The translations under genes were made by a program, and so were the position numbers. This document shows positions 1 to 7,995 of a stretch of 64,000 nucleotides of DNA, piece after piece (the stretch's first letter is position 1; the number at the start of each line of letters is the position of its first letter). The notes under the pieces were generated by a model. The model ran no database searches and was not told where the DNA came from. It saw nothing but the letters and a program-made list of their open reading frames with translations. Source of the DNA: Acidobacteriota bacterium (GTDB taxonomy: Bacteria > Acidobacteriota > Blastocatellia > Pyrinomonadales > Pyrinomonadaceae); contig JAFDVJ010000054.1 in NCBI GenBank assembly GCA_018269075.1, positions 17,507-81,506 of the forward strand. The letters are read 5' to 3'.

Positions 1-340
1 AGATCAAAAAAGCCAACGCGACCGGAACCGACTCTTTTTCCAATTAGTTTTGTCACCAACTTTAATGATAAATGAAGCGTGTTGACGCCGTTCGCACAGC
101 GTTTGCCGGCAGGATGCTGGCGTTCCAAGATAAAACCGGCGAGATGTTCCGGGCTTTGGGCCCGACACTTCGCCGGTGTTTATTAATTGTTGCTTTCGGC
201 GGCCGTGGCCGGTTTTCGGGGCGGCGGATTGGGCGGAATTGATCGAAACCGATGTTGTTTCACGTTGAAATAATAGTTTCGTGCTGATCGTCGGCTTCCG
301 CATCCGCCGCCGGCCAAAGATCGGAACGGCGGTTTTCGGT
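1..340. repeat. Non-coding edge with truncated dispersed repeat
   Basis: No gene is supported here. Bases 1-57 match 59829-59885 closely (agatcaaaaaagc, gcgaccgga and ttttgtcac are shared), so the window begins inside a dispersed intergenic element. At 59771-59822 the same element is preceded by a cacgaaa-rich stretch; that part would lie before base 1 here. The rest (76-340) shows no coding pattern, ribosome binding site or RNA gene that I can support. Confidence 0.5.
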
Positions 341-712
341 TTACTTCATTTCGCCCGGCCCTCCTTCTCTTTTGCGGCGTCCCCGGCGACGATCGGATTC
401 GCGGGTGCCGCCGATCATTTCGTATTCGTTGCTGTCGTCGCCGAATTTGTATTCGGCCCCGGTCAGCGCGCGCTTCGTGTAATCTTTGACGATCTTCAAC
501 TCCGCGTCGATCCGGTTCGATCTTGCGTCGACATCGGCGAGCATTTGGTTATACTCGTCGATTTCGTCGATCAACCGGTCGATCACGGCCGAAAAGGTTT
601 CGACCGTGACGCCGTTGCCGAGGTCGAGATTGGGATCGACCGCTTTCATTCCGTTAAGCCGTTCACGCGCGGCCTGCGCCGCACGCGGGATTGTTTTTCT
701 TTTTCTTGACAT
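341..712 (-). CDS. Hypothetical 123-aa charged protein
   Basis: A short, soluble, strongly charged protein. The N-terminus is basic (SRKRKTIPRAAQAAR), the middle (about residues 35-80) is rich in Asp, Glu, Ile and Leu and looks helical, and the tail carries NEYEMIGGTR followed by an Arg/Lys cluster. From memory, similar short proteins with a basic start, a helical middle and a (S/N)EYEM(A/I)GG motif occur as uncharacterised proteins in Acidobacteria, Bacteroidetes and cyanobacteria. I know of no function. The ATG has no good Shine-Dalgarno sequence. The gene stands alone in repeat-rich DNA. The residue composition is protein-like, unlike the opposite-strand reading frame. Confidence 0.7.
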   Translation of the reverse strand: MSRKRKTIPRAAQAARERLNGMKAVDPNLDLGNGVTVETFSAVIDRLIDEIDEYNQMLADVDARSNRIDAELKIVKDYTKRALTGAEYKFGDDSNEYEMIGGTRESDRRRGRRKREGGPGEMK

Positions 713-877
713 TTGAACTGATTTGCGATGCCTTTAACAGTTTCGGAAGTTTCGGAAGTAAAAAAACTCTTCCCCGAACTTTCCCGAACTTATTTCAGCA
801 TCCGAAGTCGAACTCACCGGTTCCTGATCCGTGAACCGGCAAACGTCTTTAGCAAAACTGTTCTGGGGAGCCGTGTC

Positions 878-996
878 GATTTCGGATTTCGGATTTCGGA
901 TTTCGGATTTTGAGTGAAATGAAAGGGCTCCGCTAAAGCGAAATGACTTTCATTTGATTATCAAATCCGAAATCCGCAATCCGAAATCCGAAATCC
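878..996. repeat. Inverted pair of GGATTTC heptad arrays
   Basis: Four to five copies of ggatttc run from 878 to 911. The complementary gaaatcc form, with one unit changed to gcaatcc, runs from 964 to 996. The arms are separated by about 52 bases and could pair as a long hairpin in DNA or RNA. The same heptad recurs in at least seven other intergenic places in the window. Confidence 0.85.
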
Positions 997-1089
997 CCTT
1001 GCCTTGCAACAATTTTGGGTCAGTGAAATCCAGCGCCGCGCTGACCTTCGGCCTTTCGAGCTTCCGAAATAAGCCTTTCGAGAACGGGT

Positions 1090-1331
1090 ATCGAATGCAC
1101 GACATTCGTTATTCGCTGCACGACATTCGTTATTCGATGCACGATGTTGTGTATCGAATAACGGATGTTCGTTAATCGTTGCACAATGTTCGTTAATCGT
1201 TGCACAATGTTCGTTATCGATTAACGAATGTTCGTTATCGATTAACGAATGTTCGTTATCGATTAACGAATGTTCGTTATCGATTAACGAATGTTCGTTA
1301 TCGATTAACGAATGTTCGTCATCGATTACCC
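1090..1331. repeat. 21-bp minisatellite (attcg/taacgaa family)
   Basis: Five near-perfect 21-bp units (aatgttcgttatcgattaac plus g) run from 1206 to 1310, with a degenerate sixth to 1331. Older diverged units of the same period (gcacgacattcgttattc and gcacaatgttcgttaatc types) extend upstream to about 1090. The unit contains the self-complementary core gttatcgattaac. Because 21 is a multiple of three, the array gives an open frame of heptapeptide repeats, but no start signal, signal peptide or unique sequence supports a protein. Confidence 0.85.
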
Positions 1332-1723
1332 AAACTCCGAAAGCCTTTTTCGGGTCTTCGAAGCCGGCCGGCGGTCGACGGTTCGCTGTTTTTCAATGGT
1401 TGGGACCGGGTGCGCGAGTCCGGTCAATAACGACCGCCCGATCCCTGATCTATTTTTCCGCCCGGCGAAGGCTTTCCGGCTGCCCGGAAAGCCTTTGCCG
1501 CGTGGCGTAGTATTTCGATCTAATTTAAAGAACGCAGGCGCGAAAAATTTTTTGCCGAACTTTTTGCGGTTTTTGAAAAAAAAATTATTCGAACGGCGAA
1601 AAAAGGGCCGCGAAACCAGAACCGTTCGGCGCGTGCTCAAAAGCGCTTTAAATAATTTTTGAGACAAAACGCCGCGAAATTTGCCGGTAAATGAAAATAC
1701 CGAACGGCGATCGGTTGTTTTTG

Positions 1724-1795
1724 ATCCACGAAAGACACGAAAAACACGAAAAAGACACGAAAGAAATTTAGTGGTTTTGGTGTTTTTGGTGGATA
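1724..1795. repeat. cacgaaa-type dispersed repeat
   Basis: A run of ccacgaaagacacgaaaaac type followed by agaaatttagtggttttggt and a return to gtttttggtgg. The two halves are roughly complementary. A second copy with the same order lies at 59771-59822. From memory such cacgaaa elements are common between genes in Acidobacteria, Verrucomicrobia and Planctomycetes genomes. Confidence 0.7.
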
Positions 1796-1983
1796 AATAA
1801 ACAAGCTTTCGCTGTTTTGACGGTTCTGATTCGATCGAAATCGCTGCTCTCGGACGAGTCGAAGGTCGATCAATTACCGTGCCGAACAACTCTGATTTTC
1901 GGGACATTATAGTTAGCGAGAAAACAAAGCGGAAAAAGAACGGATTTCGAAGATTTCCGGGGGCGGGCGAAAATCTTCGGAAT

Positions 1984-2066
1984 AGATGAGAGATGAGAGA
2001 TCACAGATGATAGATCGAAAGCCGCCGAATCTCTCATCTCTGATCTATCATCTCTCATCTATTCCG
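1984..2066. repeat. Inverted pair of AGATGAG-type heptad arrays
   Basis: The left arm is agatgag, agatgag, agatcac, agatgat and agatcga units; the right arm is the complementary ctcatct, ctgatct, atcatct and ctcatct series. The loop is about 12 bases. The period is seven, as in the GGATTTC arrays, but the unit is different. A related pair lies at 54271-54366. Confidence 0.8.
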
Positions 2067-2120
2067 AAGGTCTTTCCAAATCGTTTTTTTCAGTCATAAA
2101 AAACCATTCAGTCCAGTGAA

Positions 2121-2175
2121 CGCCGTTCATTTCAGACCGGATTCGAGTGACGAAACGCGTCTCGCGACCGCTCGC
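2121..2175. repeat. 55-bp dispersed repeat, copy 1
   Basis: Identical over 55 bases to 3998-4052. It begins cgccgttcatttcagaccgg and ends gcgaccgctcgc. Directly outside lie cagtcc on the left (about 2109-2114) and ggactg on the right, which pair with each other. In copy 2 both flanks are changed together (cagtacag and ctgtactg), so pairing is kept. Confidence 0.85.
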
Positions 2176-2359
2176 CGGACTGATTTCGTCATCAAAACTC
2201 CCTGACCAGTCCGCAAACCGGGAGGCGGACGTAAAGCAAAACCGGTGAGCGAAAGAGGCGAAGGGCAGGGTGTTCGCACGCGTGCCGCACGTTCGGCGGC
2301 CTCGGTGGGCTCACGGACCCGGATTTATAATCGACGACCGTCTCGAAAATGTCATCATT

Positions 2360-2830
2360 ATGAAAAATGAAGTTCTCAAAGCGGCTCTGACCTTTTGGTC
2401 GAACGGAGATCCGCTCAAGGCCGGTCGTTTGATTTATGACCGAATCCCGAATGACGATCGGCCGGCGTGGGCCGGAAACATTCTCCGTTTCTGCTCGCGG
2501 CCGATTCCGCCCGTCCCCGAAATAGAAACCGTTCTGGAAATCGCTTTCGACCGGTCGCGCTGGAAGCAGGCCCACGCCGCTTTTTCGAACGTCAGAACTC
2601 TGACGCTCGCGCACGAAAAGGCGGGAGCGCCCGATCTTCCCGCCGGCGGCATCCTGTATCTGGCGGAGAATACGGCCAAGGTCTGCTACAACGCGTCCGG
2701 AGAACCGGCCCCGTTCGATGAAGATTCCGGCTGCTGGATCGTCGAAAATGCGCGGTATCTGGCGGACAACTCCGCAAACTCCGAATTCGAGTCGAAAGTC
2801 TGGTCGCTGATATGCGACGGCGTCGAATAG
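2360..2830 (+). CDS. Hypothetical 156-aa protein
   Basis: I do not recognise the family. The ATG at 2360 was chosen because the residues before it look like translated intergenic sequence. The protein is soluble with no signal peptide or membrane segment. It has mixed Trp, Asp and Arg content, with a small-domain-like start (MKNEVLKAALTFWSNGDPL) and later PEIETVLEIAFDRSRWKQA. The dual FWSNGDP / RSRWKQAHAAF pattern suggests a helical fold, but I would not assign a function. No strong Shine-Dalgarno is visible before the ATG. It stands alone between repeat-rich gaps and reads in the same direction as the secreted protein that follows about 330 bases later. Confidence 0.6.
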   Translation: MKNEVLKAALTFWSNGDPLKAGRLIYDRIPNDDRPAWAGNILRFCSRPIPPVPEIETVLEIAFDRSRWKQAHAAFSNVRTLTLAHEKAGAPDLPAGGILYLAENTAKVCYNASGEPAPFDEDSGCWIVENARYLADNSANSEFESKVWSLICDGVE

Positions 2831-3158
2831 AATTTTCGATCGTCTTCAAAATGCGGTTATCGTTAAATGCGATGATAGTGAACCGAAAGAAATATCGGAT
2901 TGAAGCTCTTCGATCGATTGCGACTAACGGATGGTCTTTGAAGAATAAACCCAACCAAAGTCTGTGAAACAGGCGACAGAGGCCGCACTCGTTTTCTGTC
3001 GCCCGCTTCGGGGCTTTGATTCATTGGGCGAATTGTCGACAGGCCTTTCTTTTGGTTCACGACTAATTTTATGTTTCGAAAACGATTTTTCCGAAGCCGC
3101 TTTAAATTTCACGGCCGCCGCATCGAACCTAAACTGAATTCGGATCATCGAGAATAAT

Positions 3159-3680
3159 GTGAAAGGATTGTTTTTGATATTACTTCTCGGCGCGTCGGGC
3201 GCTTTCGACATTCGGGCGCAAACGACGGAAAGCGTCGGAGTCTTAGACCCGCCGCCGGCGCGAAAGGCCCAAAAGTTAAAAATGCCGAAATACGGCGGCG
3301 ACGTACTCGATTTCGCCGATTTGAATTTCGATTACAAGATCGAACCCGTCAGATCGCCGGCTCCGTTTTCCGGATTCGCGCTCGAATTCAGCCTGCCGAA
3401 CCGGGATCTGGTTTTCGAAACCCGAGACGATCGCATCGAGTCGTATCTCGACATTTTCGTGCGCGTCAGGAAACGCGACGGCACGGGCGGCGGCAATTTT
3501 GAGGAGCGACTGCTGATCGGATTCAATAAAAGCGACGAGGAAGCGGTGATGAAGACCGTGACGATTTACCGCAAGCTTTTCGAGCTGCCCGCCGGAACTT
3601 ATAAAATCGACATAGCGGTGCGGGACCGCAGATCGGGCAACCGCGGCATTCGCTCGACGAACTTCGAAGTACCGAAATAG
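3159..3680 (+). CDS. Secreted beta-domain protein, hypothetical
   Basis: The protein starts at GTG with a clear signal peptide (hydrophobic LFLILLLGASGAF, likely cut after residue 20 at an A-Q junction). The mature part looks like one beta-sandwich domain: alternating strands (LDIFVRVRKRD, RLLIGFNK) and a C-terminal GTYKIDIAVRDRRSGNRG segment. That last motif resembles the C-terminal domain of GWxTD-type secreted proteins common in Acidobacteria, but the GWxTD part is absent. The likely location is periplasm or outside the cell. No operon partner is visible; the gene is flanked by gaps of more than 300 bases. The function is not known. Confidence 0.65.
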   Translation: MKGLFLILLLGASGAFDIRAQTTESVGVLDPPPARKAQKLKMPKYGGDVLDFADLNFDYKIEPVRSPAPFSGFALEFSLPNRDLVFETRDDRIESYLDIFVRVRKRDGTGGGNFEERLLIGFNKSDEEAVMKTVTIYRKLFELPAGTYKIDIAVRDRRSGNRGIRSTNFEVPK

Positions 3681-4163
3681 CATCGACTGCTCAGAGCCTG
3701 TTTAAATTTATAGTCTCACCTTACGCAGTCGATTCGTCATCGACCGTTCTGTTTTTCAGGAAATTTGAGTCGCCGCATCAACCGATAGGACGCTGGAGAT
3801 GCGCGGATTTAGCGGATTAACGCGGATCAAACCATCATTAAATCCGTGAAAATCCGCCAAATCCGCGTTTGTCCGCGTCCTATTAAAACCGCCGCTGCTT
3901 TCAGGTTTTGGTAAACAAATGGCGGTCCGGCCGAAACCCCGGAAAAATCAAAAAAATGGCGCTTGACGGCCCAATCAGTACAGTAAGCGGTAGCGGGCGC
4001 CGTTCATTTCAGACCGGATTCGAGTGACGAAACGCGTCTCGCGACCGCTCGCTGTACTGATTTAAATCTTCAAAAATAGGCGTTACTGCCTATCCCGAAT
4101 TAGGCATCGTCACCGATGCCGGGGCGGCGGTGCGCCTGTTAATTTTTAAAACAGGCCGAAATT
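3681..4163. other. Gene-free gap with dispersed repeats
   Basis: No gene seen. Around 3805-3890 an imperfect inverted sequence of the gcggattaacgcggat / atccgcgtttgtccgcg type forms a hairpin. At 3971-4064 lies the second copy of the 55-bp repeat with complementary ends. The remainder has no recognisable signal. Confidence 0.6.
3971..4064. repeat. 55-bp dispersed repeat, copy 2, with paired ends
   Basis: The 55-base core at 3998-4052 is identical to 2121-2175. Here the ends are longer: aatcagtacag on the left pairs with ctgtactgatt on the right, and agcggt pairs with accgct inside. Compared with copy 1, the left C to A change is matched by a right G to T change, as expected if a stem is conserved. 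Confidence 0.8.
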
Positions 4164-4175
4164 TTGCAGAAACCG

Positions 4176-4538
4176 ATGTCTTTTTTGATTGTTGACGACA
4201 ATTCCGCGATCCGGCGGACGCTGCGGTATGTCGTCGGCGAGTTTGCCGGCGAGATCGTCGAGTGCGGCGACGGCGCGGAGGCTTTCGCGGCATATGAAAA
4301 ACTTTCTCCCGACTGGGTTCTAATGGACGTCGAGATGCCGCGCAAGGACGGGCTGACGGCGACGCGCGAGATCCGCGCGGCGTTTGCCGATGCGCGGATC
4401 GTGATCGTCACCAAACACGGCGACGCGGCGATCCGCGAAGCCGCCCGCGACGCCGGCGCGTGCGCGTTCGTCGTCAAGGAAAATCTCCTCAGGCTGCGCG
4501 AAATCCTGACGGCGGACGCTCCGCCGTCAGAACAATAA
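4176..4538 (+). CDS. Single-domain response regulator (CheY-like)
   Basis: A stand-alone receiver domain of 120 residues that fits the CheY fold end to end. It has the acidic pair in FLIVDDNS, the phospho-accepting Asp in WVLMDVEMPRKDG, the switch Thr in IVIVTKHGD and the conserved Lys in AFVVKEN. No output domain follows, so it probably acts by protein-protein contact or in a phosphorelay. No histidine kinase is nearby. A TTG start 12 bases upstream is also possible; ATG at 4176 gives the usual short lead before the first strand. The next gene starts about 86 bases later in the same direction but is not obviously related in function. Confidence 0.85.
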   Translation: MSFLIVDDNSAIRRTLRYVVGEFAGEIVECGDGAEAFAAYEKLSPDWVLMDVEMPRKDGLTATREIRAAFADARIVIVTKHGDAAIREAARDAGACAFVVKENLLRLREILTADAPPSEQ

Positions 4539-4624
4539 GACGCGAAAAAGAACCGCGAAATTTCCGGCCTTATTCTTTTTTCGCGTCGATTCGCGCGTTT
4601 CGCGAACCGAACGGGCTTTCTATT

Positions 4625-7531
4625 ATGAGAATTACAATCAAGACAGCGCTTCTTTATCTCGTATTTTTACTGGCCGGCGCGAGCGCCGCGCCGGCGGCCG
4701 TCTGCACGGTCGACGCTTTGACGGACACCGGCGCGGGTTCGGGAACGACGGGCGATCTGCGCTACTGCATCACGCAGACCAACGCCGCGCCCGGCGCCGA
4801 CACGATCGGCTTCACCGTCTCGGGCACCGTCCTTCTCGATTCGAACCTGCCGTATATTTCCGACAGCCTGACGATCAACGGCCCCGGCCAGAGCTTTTTC
4901 ATCGTCGATGCGCAGAGCGGGACGAACCGGCGCGGCTTCGAGATCGACGCGCCGGCGGGCGTCGCCGTCACGATCCGCAACCTGACGATCCGCAACGGCA
5001 ACATCACGTCGGGCGGGATCGGGAGCGGCGGCGGCATCTCGCTCGTGAGCGGCGCGACGCTCAATCTCGATTTCGTCAGCATCGTCAACAACGCCTCGGT
5101 CGACGGCGGCGCGGGCGTCAACGTCAACGGCAGCACGCTCAACGTCACCAACTCGCGGATCACCGGCAACAGCTCGACCGGCGCGGGCGCGGGCGGCGGC
5201 GCGATCAACTTCTTCAACGGGAGCCTGTTTATGTCGGCGACGACCGTCAGCGGCAACACGGCCTCGAACGGCGGCGCGTTCGCCTTCGTCTTCGTCAATC
5301 CGGCGCGCGTCGAGAATTCGACCGTCAGCGGCAACAACGCTTTGCGCGGCGGCGCATTCTACAACGCGGCGAGCACCGTCCGGATGTCGAACGTGACGGT
5401 CAGCGGCAACACGGCGTCCGATCTCGGCGGCGGCTTCGTCAACGCGAGCAATAACGGCAGCGTGACGCTCCGCAACTGCACGGTCGCCGCGAACACGGCC
5501 GCCAACACGGGCGGCGGCTTCTACAATTACGGCGGCACGAACATCTCGACGACGCTCGCCAACACGATCGTCGCCGACAACCGGGCCGTCAACGGCGCGG
5601 ACGTTTACAACAGCTTTTCGAGCCTCGTCCTGCTCGCGGGCGCGAACATCGTCGAGACCGGCATCGCCGGAAGCGGCGGGATCGGCGGCGGCGGCTCCGC
5701 CGGTCAGACCGATCCGCTGCTGCTGCCGCTCGGCAATTACGGCGGCGCGACGGCGACGCACAACTTCGCGCCGAACAGCCCGGCGCGCGACGCGGGCGCG
5801 AACGGCGAGGCGCTCGACACCTCGGCGAACCCGCTGACGCTCGACCAGCGCGGCAGCGGCTTTGCGCGGCTCGCGGGCGGCGCGGTCGACATCGGCGCGT
5901 ACGAGTTCGCGAGCGTCGTCGTGACCACGACCGCCGACACGAACGACGGCGTCTGCGACGCCGACTGTTCCCTGAGAGAAGCGGTCGCGGCGGCCCCGAA
6001 CGGCGCGAACGTCGAGTTTTCGGCGCTTTTCGACGCGCCGCGGACGATCGTCCTCGGAAGCCTCATCGACATCCCGAAAAGCCTCACGATCTTCGGCCCC
6101 GGCGCGGACCGGCTGACCGTTTCGGGCAACAACGCGACGACGCTCTTCGAAAACTTCTCGGCTTCGGCGGCCACCATCAACTTCGTCGGGCTGACCTTCG
6201 CCAACGGCAACGGCGTCGGCGGCAACAACAACAATCAGGGCGGCGCGGTCGAGATGCACGGCGCGGGAGCCTCGTTCGACCGGGTCGTCTTTCGCGACAA
6301 CAGCGCTGCGCTCGGCGGCGCGATGCTCTGCCTGGCGACCATCTGCCGGATCTCGAATTCGACGTTTTACAACAATTCCGCCGGTCAGGCATCGGTCCTG
6401 TACGGCGGCAGCGTGAACGCCGAGATCGTCAACTCGACCTTTAGCGGCAACACCGAAACGGCCGGCGGCTACGGCACGCTCTACCTGCGCGGCACGGTCG
6501 TCATCCGCAATTCGACGTTCGCCGGCAACAGCGGCTTCAGCCATCTTTATCTGAGCACCGAGCTCGCGTCGCTCACGCTCGGCAACACGATCGTCGCCGG
6601 CGGCCCGTTCACCGACATCTACCGCGCCGGCGGCACGGTGACGAGCAACGGCGGCAACGTGCTCGGCAAAAACTCGAACGCCGGCCCGACCTTTGCGGCG
6701 GCCGGCACGCCGAACGCGAACCTCGATTTCGTCGGCACGAGCGCCGCGCCCGTCAACCCGCTGCTCGCGCCGCTCGCGAATTACGGCGGCCCGACGCCGA
6801 CGCGCGCGCTGCTGCCCGGTTCGCCGGCTCTGAATAACGGCGTCGGCTGCGTCGTCGACAATTCGTGCGCGCCGGCGATCGCGGCGGCTTTGACCGTCGA
6901 CCAGCGCGGCGCGCCGCGGCTGATCGGCGCGGCGGTCGACAGCGGCGCGTTCGAGACGAACGTCACGATCGAGCCGGCGACGCTGCCGAACGGCAACACG
7001 ATTCAGGTTTACAACCAGCAGCTGACGGCGACGCGGCTGACGAGTTTCGCCGGCAATCGCGTTTCGAAGGAAACGGCCGCCTTCGCGCCGACCGATTTCG
7101 CGCTCGTGCCGGTCGCCGGTCAGACGCTGCCGCCCGGCGTCACGCTGTCGTCCGGCGGACTGCTCGCGGGAATGCCGACGGCCGGCGGAACCTACACGTT
7201 CACCGTCCGCGCGACCGACGCCGACGGCGCGGCCGGCGTCCGCCAGTACACGGTGCAGATTCTCGTGCCGACCGCGGCCAATGTTTCGGTTTCGGGAAGA
7301 ATCACGGCGACCGGCGGAAACGGGATCGGCGGCGCGCGCGTCACGCTGACCGATTCGCACGGCAATTCGCGGACGGTTTCGACCGGCACTTTCGGGAATT
7401 ATCTTTTCGACGACGTCGCCGTCGGGGAAACTTACGTCGTGACCGTCGTTTCCAAACGTCATTCGTTCGCGCCGCAGGTGATCGCCGTCGCCGACGCGGT
7501 GACGGAGCTGAATTTCGCGGCCGCCGAATGA
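4625..7531 (+). CDS. Secreted beta-helix protein with CSLREA repeats
   Basis: A 968-residue exported protein. The signal peptide (about 1-25) ends in ASAAPAA. Two CSLREA-type modules follow, one near residue 26 (the VCTVDALTDTG region) and a second clear one with CDADCSLREAV around residue 450. Each leads into many short beta-helix turns with N-S-T-x-S-G-N and GGGF/GGA motifs, as in polymorphic outer-membrane or choice-of-anchor Q proteins. After about residue 780 there is a putative Ig-like module (LPPGVTLSSGGLLAGMP), then a C-terminal carboxypeptidase-regulatory-like domain (VSGRITATGGNGIGGARV). It is probably a surface or secreted structural/adhesive protein; no catalytic motif is visible. 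The start is chosen at the ATG that opens the signal peptide. A strong bidirectional terminator follows. Confidence 0.85.
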   Translation: MRITIKTALLYLVFLLAGASAAPAAVCTVDALTDTGAGSGTTGDLRYCITQTNAAPGADTIGFTVSGTVLLDSNLPYISDSLTINGPGQSFFIVDAQSGTNRRGFEIDAPAGVAVTIRNLTIRNGNITSGGIGSGGGISLVSGATLNLDFVSIVNNASVDGGAGVNVNGSTLNVTNSRITGNSSTGAGAGGGAINFFNGSLFMSATTVSGNTASNGGAFAFVFVNPARVENSTVSGNNALRGGAFYNAASTVRMSNVTVSGNTASDLGGGFVNASNNGSVTLRNCTVAANTAANTGGGFYNYGGTNISTTLANTIVADNRAVNGADVYNSFSSLVLLAGANIVETGIAGSGGIGGGGSAGQTDPLLLPLGNYGGATATHNFAPNSPARDAGANGEALDTSANPLTLDQRGSGFARLAGGAVDIGAYEFASVVVTTTADTNDGVCDADCSLREAVAAAPNGANVEFSALFDAPRTIVLGSLIDIPKSLTIFGPGADRLTVSGNNATTLFENFSASAATINFVGLTFANGNGVGGNNNNQGGAVEMHGAGASFDRVVFRDNSAALGGAMLCLATICRISNSTFYNNSAGQASVLYGGSVNAEIVNSTFSGNTETAGGYGTLYLRGTVVIRNSTFAGNSGFSHLYLSTELASLTLGNTIVAGGPFTDIYRAGGTVTSNGGNVLGKNSNAGPTFAAAGTPNANLDFVGTSAAPVNPLLAPLANYGGPTPTRALLPGSPALNNGVGCVVDNSCAPAIAAALTVDQRGAPRLIGAAVDSGAFETNVTIEPATLPNGNTIQVYNQQLTATRLTSFAGNRVSKETAAFAPTDFALVPVAGQTLPPGVTLSSGGLLAGMPTAGGTYTFTVRATDADGAAGVRQYTVQILVPTAANVSVSGRITATGGNGIGGARVTLTDSHGNSRTVSTGTFGNYLFDDVAVGETYVVTVVSKRHSFAPQVIAVADAVTELNFAAAE

Positions 7532-7548
7532 GCGCGGCCGCCTTGACG

Positions 7549-7595
7549 GAAAACCGGGAAAAGACACGCCCCGAATCGTCTTTTTCCCGGTTTTC
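7549..7595. terminator. Bidirectional terminator hairpin
   Basis: gaaaaccgggaaaagac pairs with gtctttttcccggttttc across a 12-base loop and is followed by a T-run on the plus strand; the minus strand also ends in T-rich sequence. It separates the convergent beta-helix gene (plus) and the zinc-ribbon gene (minus). Confidence 0.8.
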
Positions 7596-7619
7596 TTTTT
7601 TCGATTTTCCGAGCGCCGG

Positions 7620-7853
7620 CTATTCGCCGAAACGATACTGAGCCTCGAAGATATGATCGAGATATTCCTTTTGCTTCTGCAGCGGGCTGACGGCGCAGGC
7701 CGCGCAGAAACAATCGAACCGGTCGCGTTCCGAAAAATCGACGCGCCAGCCCGTCTCGATGAATCCGCGCCGGGCGTTCGAAACGTAAAGCGGGCGCTCC
7801 GCCCCGCAGCCGCGGCAGTTGAGAAATATTTTTTCGATGGTTGTGACCGGCAT
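7620..7853 (-). CDS. Small zinc-ribbon-like protein
   Basis: A 77-residue protein with two Cys pairs, CRGCG at residues 13-17 and CFCAAC near residue 48-53, spaced as in a zinc ribbon or rubredoxin-like knuckle. No signal peptide or membrane segment. A good Shine-Dalgarno (gcaggag, eight bases before ATG) supports it as real. It lies downstream of the cytochrome oxidase gene on the same strand, 142 bases away, and could be cotranscribed. Zinc binding is inferred from the Cys spacing only; the role is unknown. Confidence 0.7.
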   Translation of the reverse strand: MPVTTIEKIFLNCRGCGAERPLYVSNARRGFIETGWRVDFSERDRFDCFCAACAVSPLQKQKEYLDHIFEAQYRFGE

Positions 7854-7995
7854 CGTTCCGACTCCTGCAATATGTCGTCAGATTAGCGGTCGCGTCTTGC
7901 GCCCGGCTTAACGATTCGTAACTTTGCCGTTAATTTTTCAGGCGGCCGGTGCGGATTGGCGCCCGAACCTCCGGCGCTTCCCGGACTTCCCGAAC

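Larger units (their letters stand above)
713..2359. other. Long gene-free, repeat-rich intergenic region
   Basis: About 1.6 kb with no supportable gene. It holds, in order, an inverted pair of GGATTTC heptad arrays (878-911 and 964-996), a 21-bp minisatellite (about 1090-1331), a cacgaaa-type dispersed repeat (1724-1795), an inverted pair of AGATGAG-type heptad arrays (1984-2018 and 2031-2066), and the first copy of a 55-bp repeat (2121-2175). The open frames here consist of translated repeat units or low-complexity Arg/Lys/Ser/Phe sequence and have no ribosome binding sites. Confidence 0.7.

Noticed and set aside
1200-1430. Possible heptapeptide-repeat protein from the 21-bp array
   Set aside because: The frame is open only because 21 is a multiple of three; other 21-bp arrays with different sequence behave the same, and no start signal or unique domain exists.
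1326-1907. 193-residue minus-strand open frame
   Set aside because: It contains the translated cacgaaa dispersed repeat and Arg/Lys/Phe-rich sequence; no Shine-Dalgarno.
4667-7870. Very long open frame opposite the beta-helix gene
   Set aside because: It is a mirror of the GC-rich plus-strand gene; the sequence is mostly Arg, Ala, Asp and Val without any domain, and it runs through the terminator.
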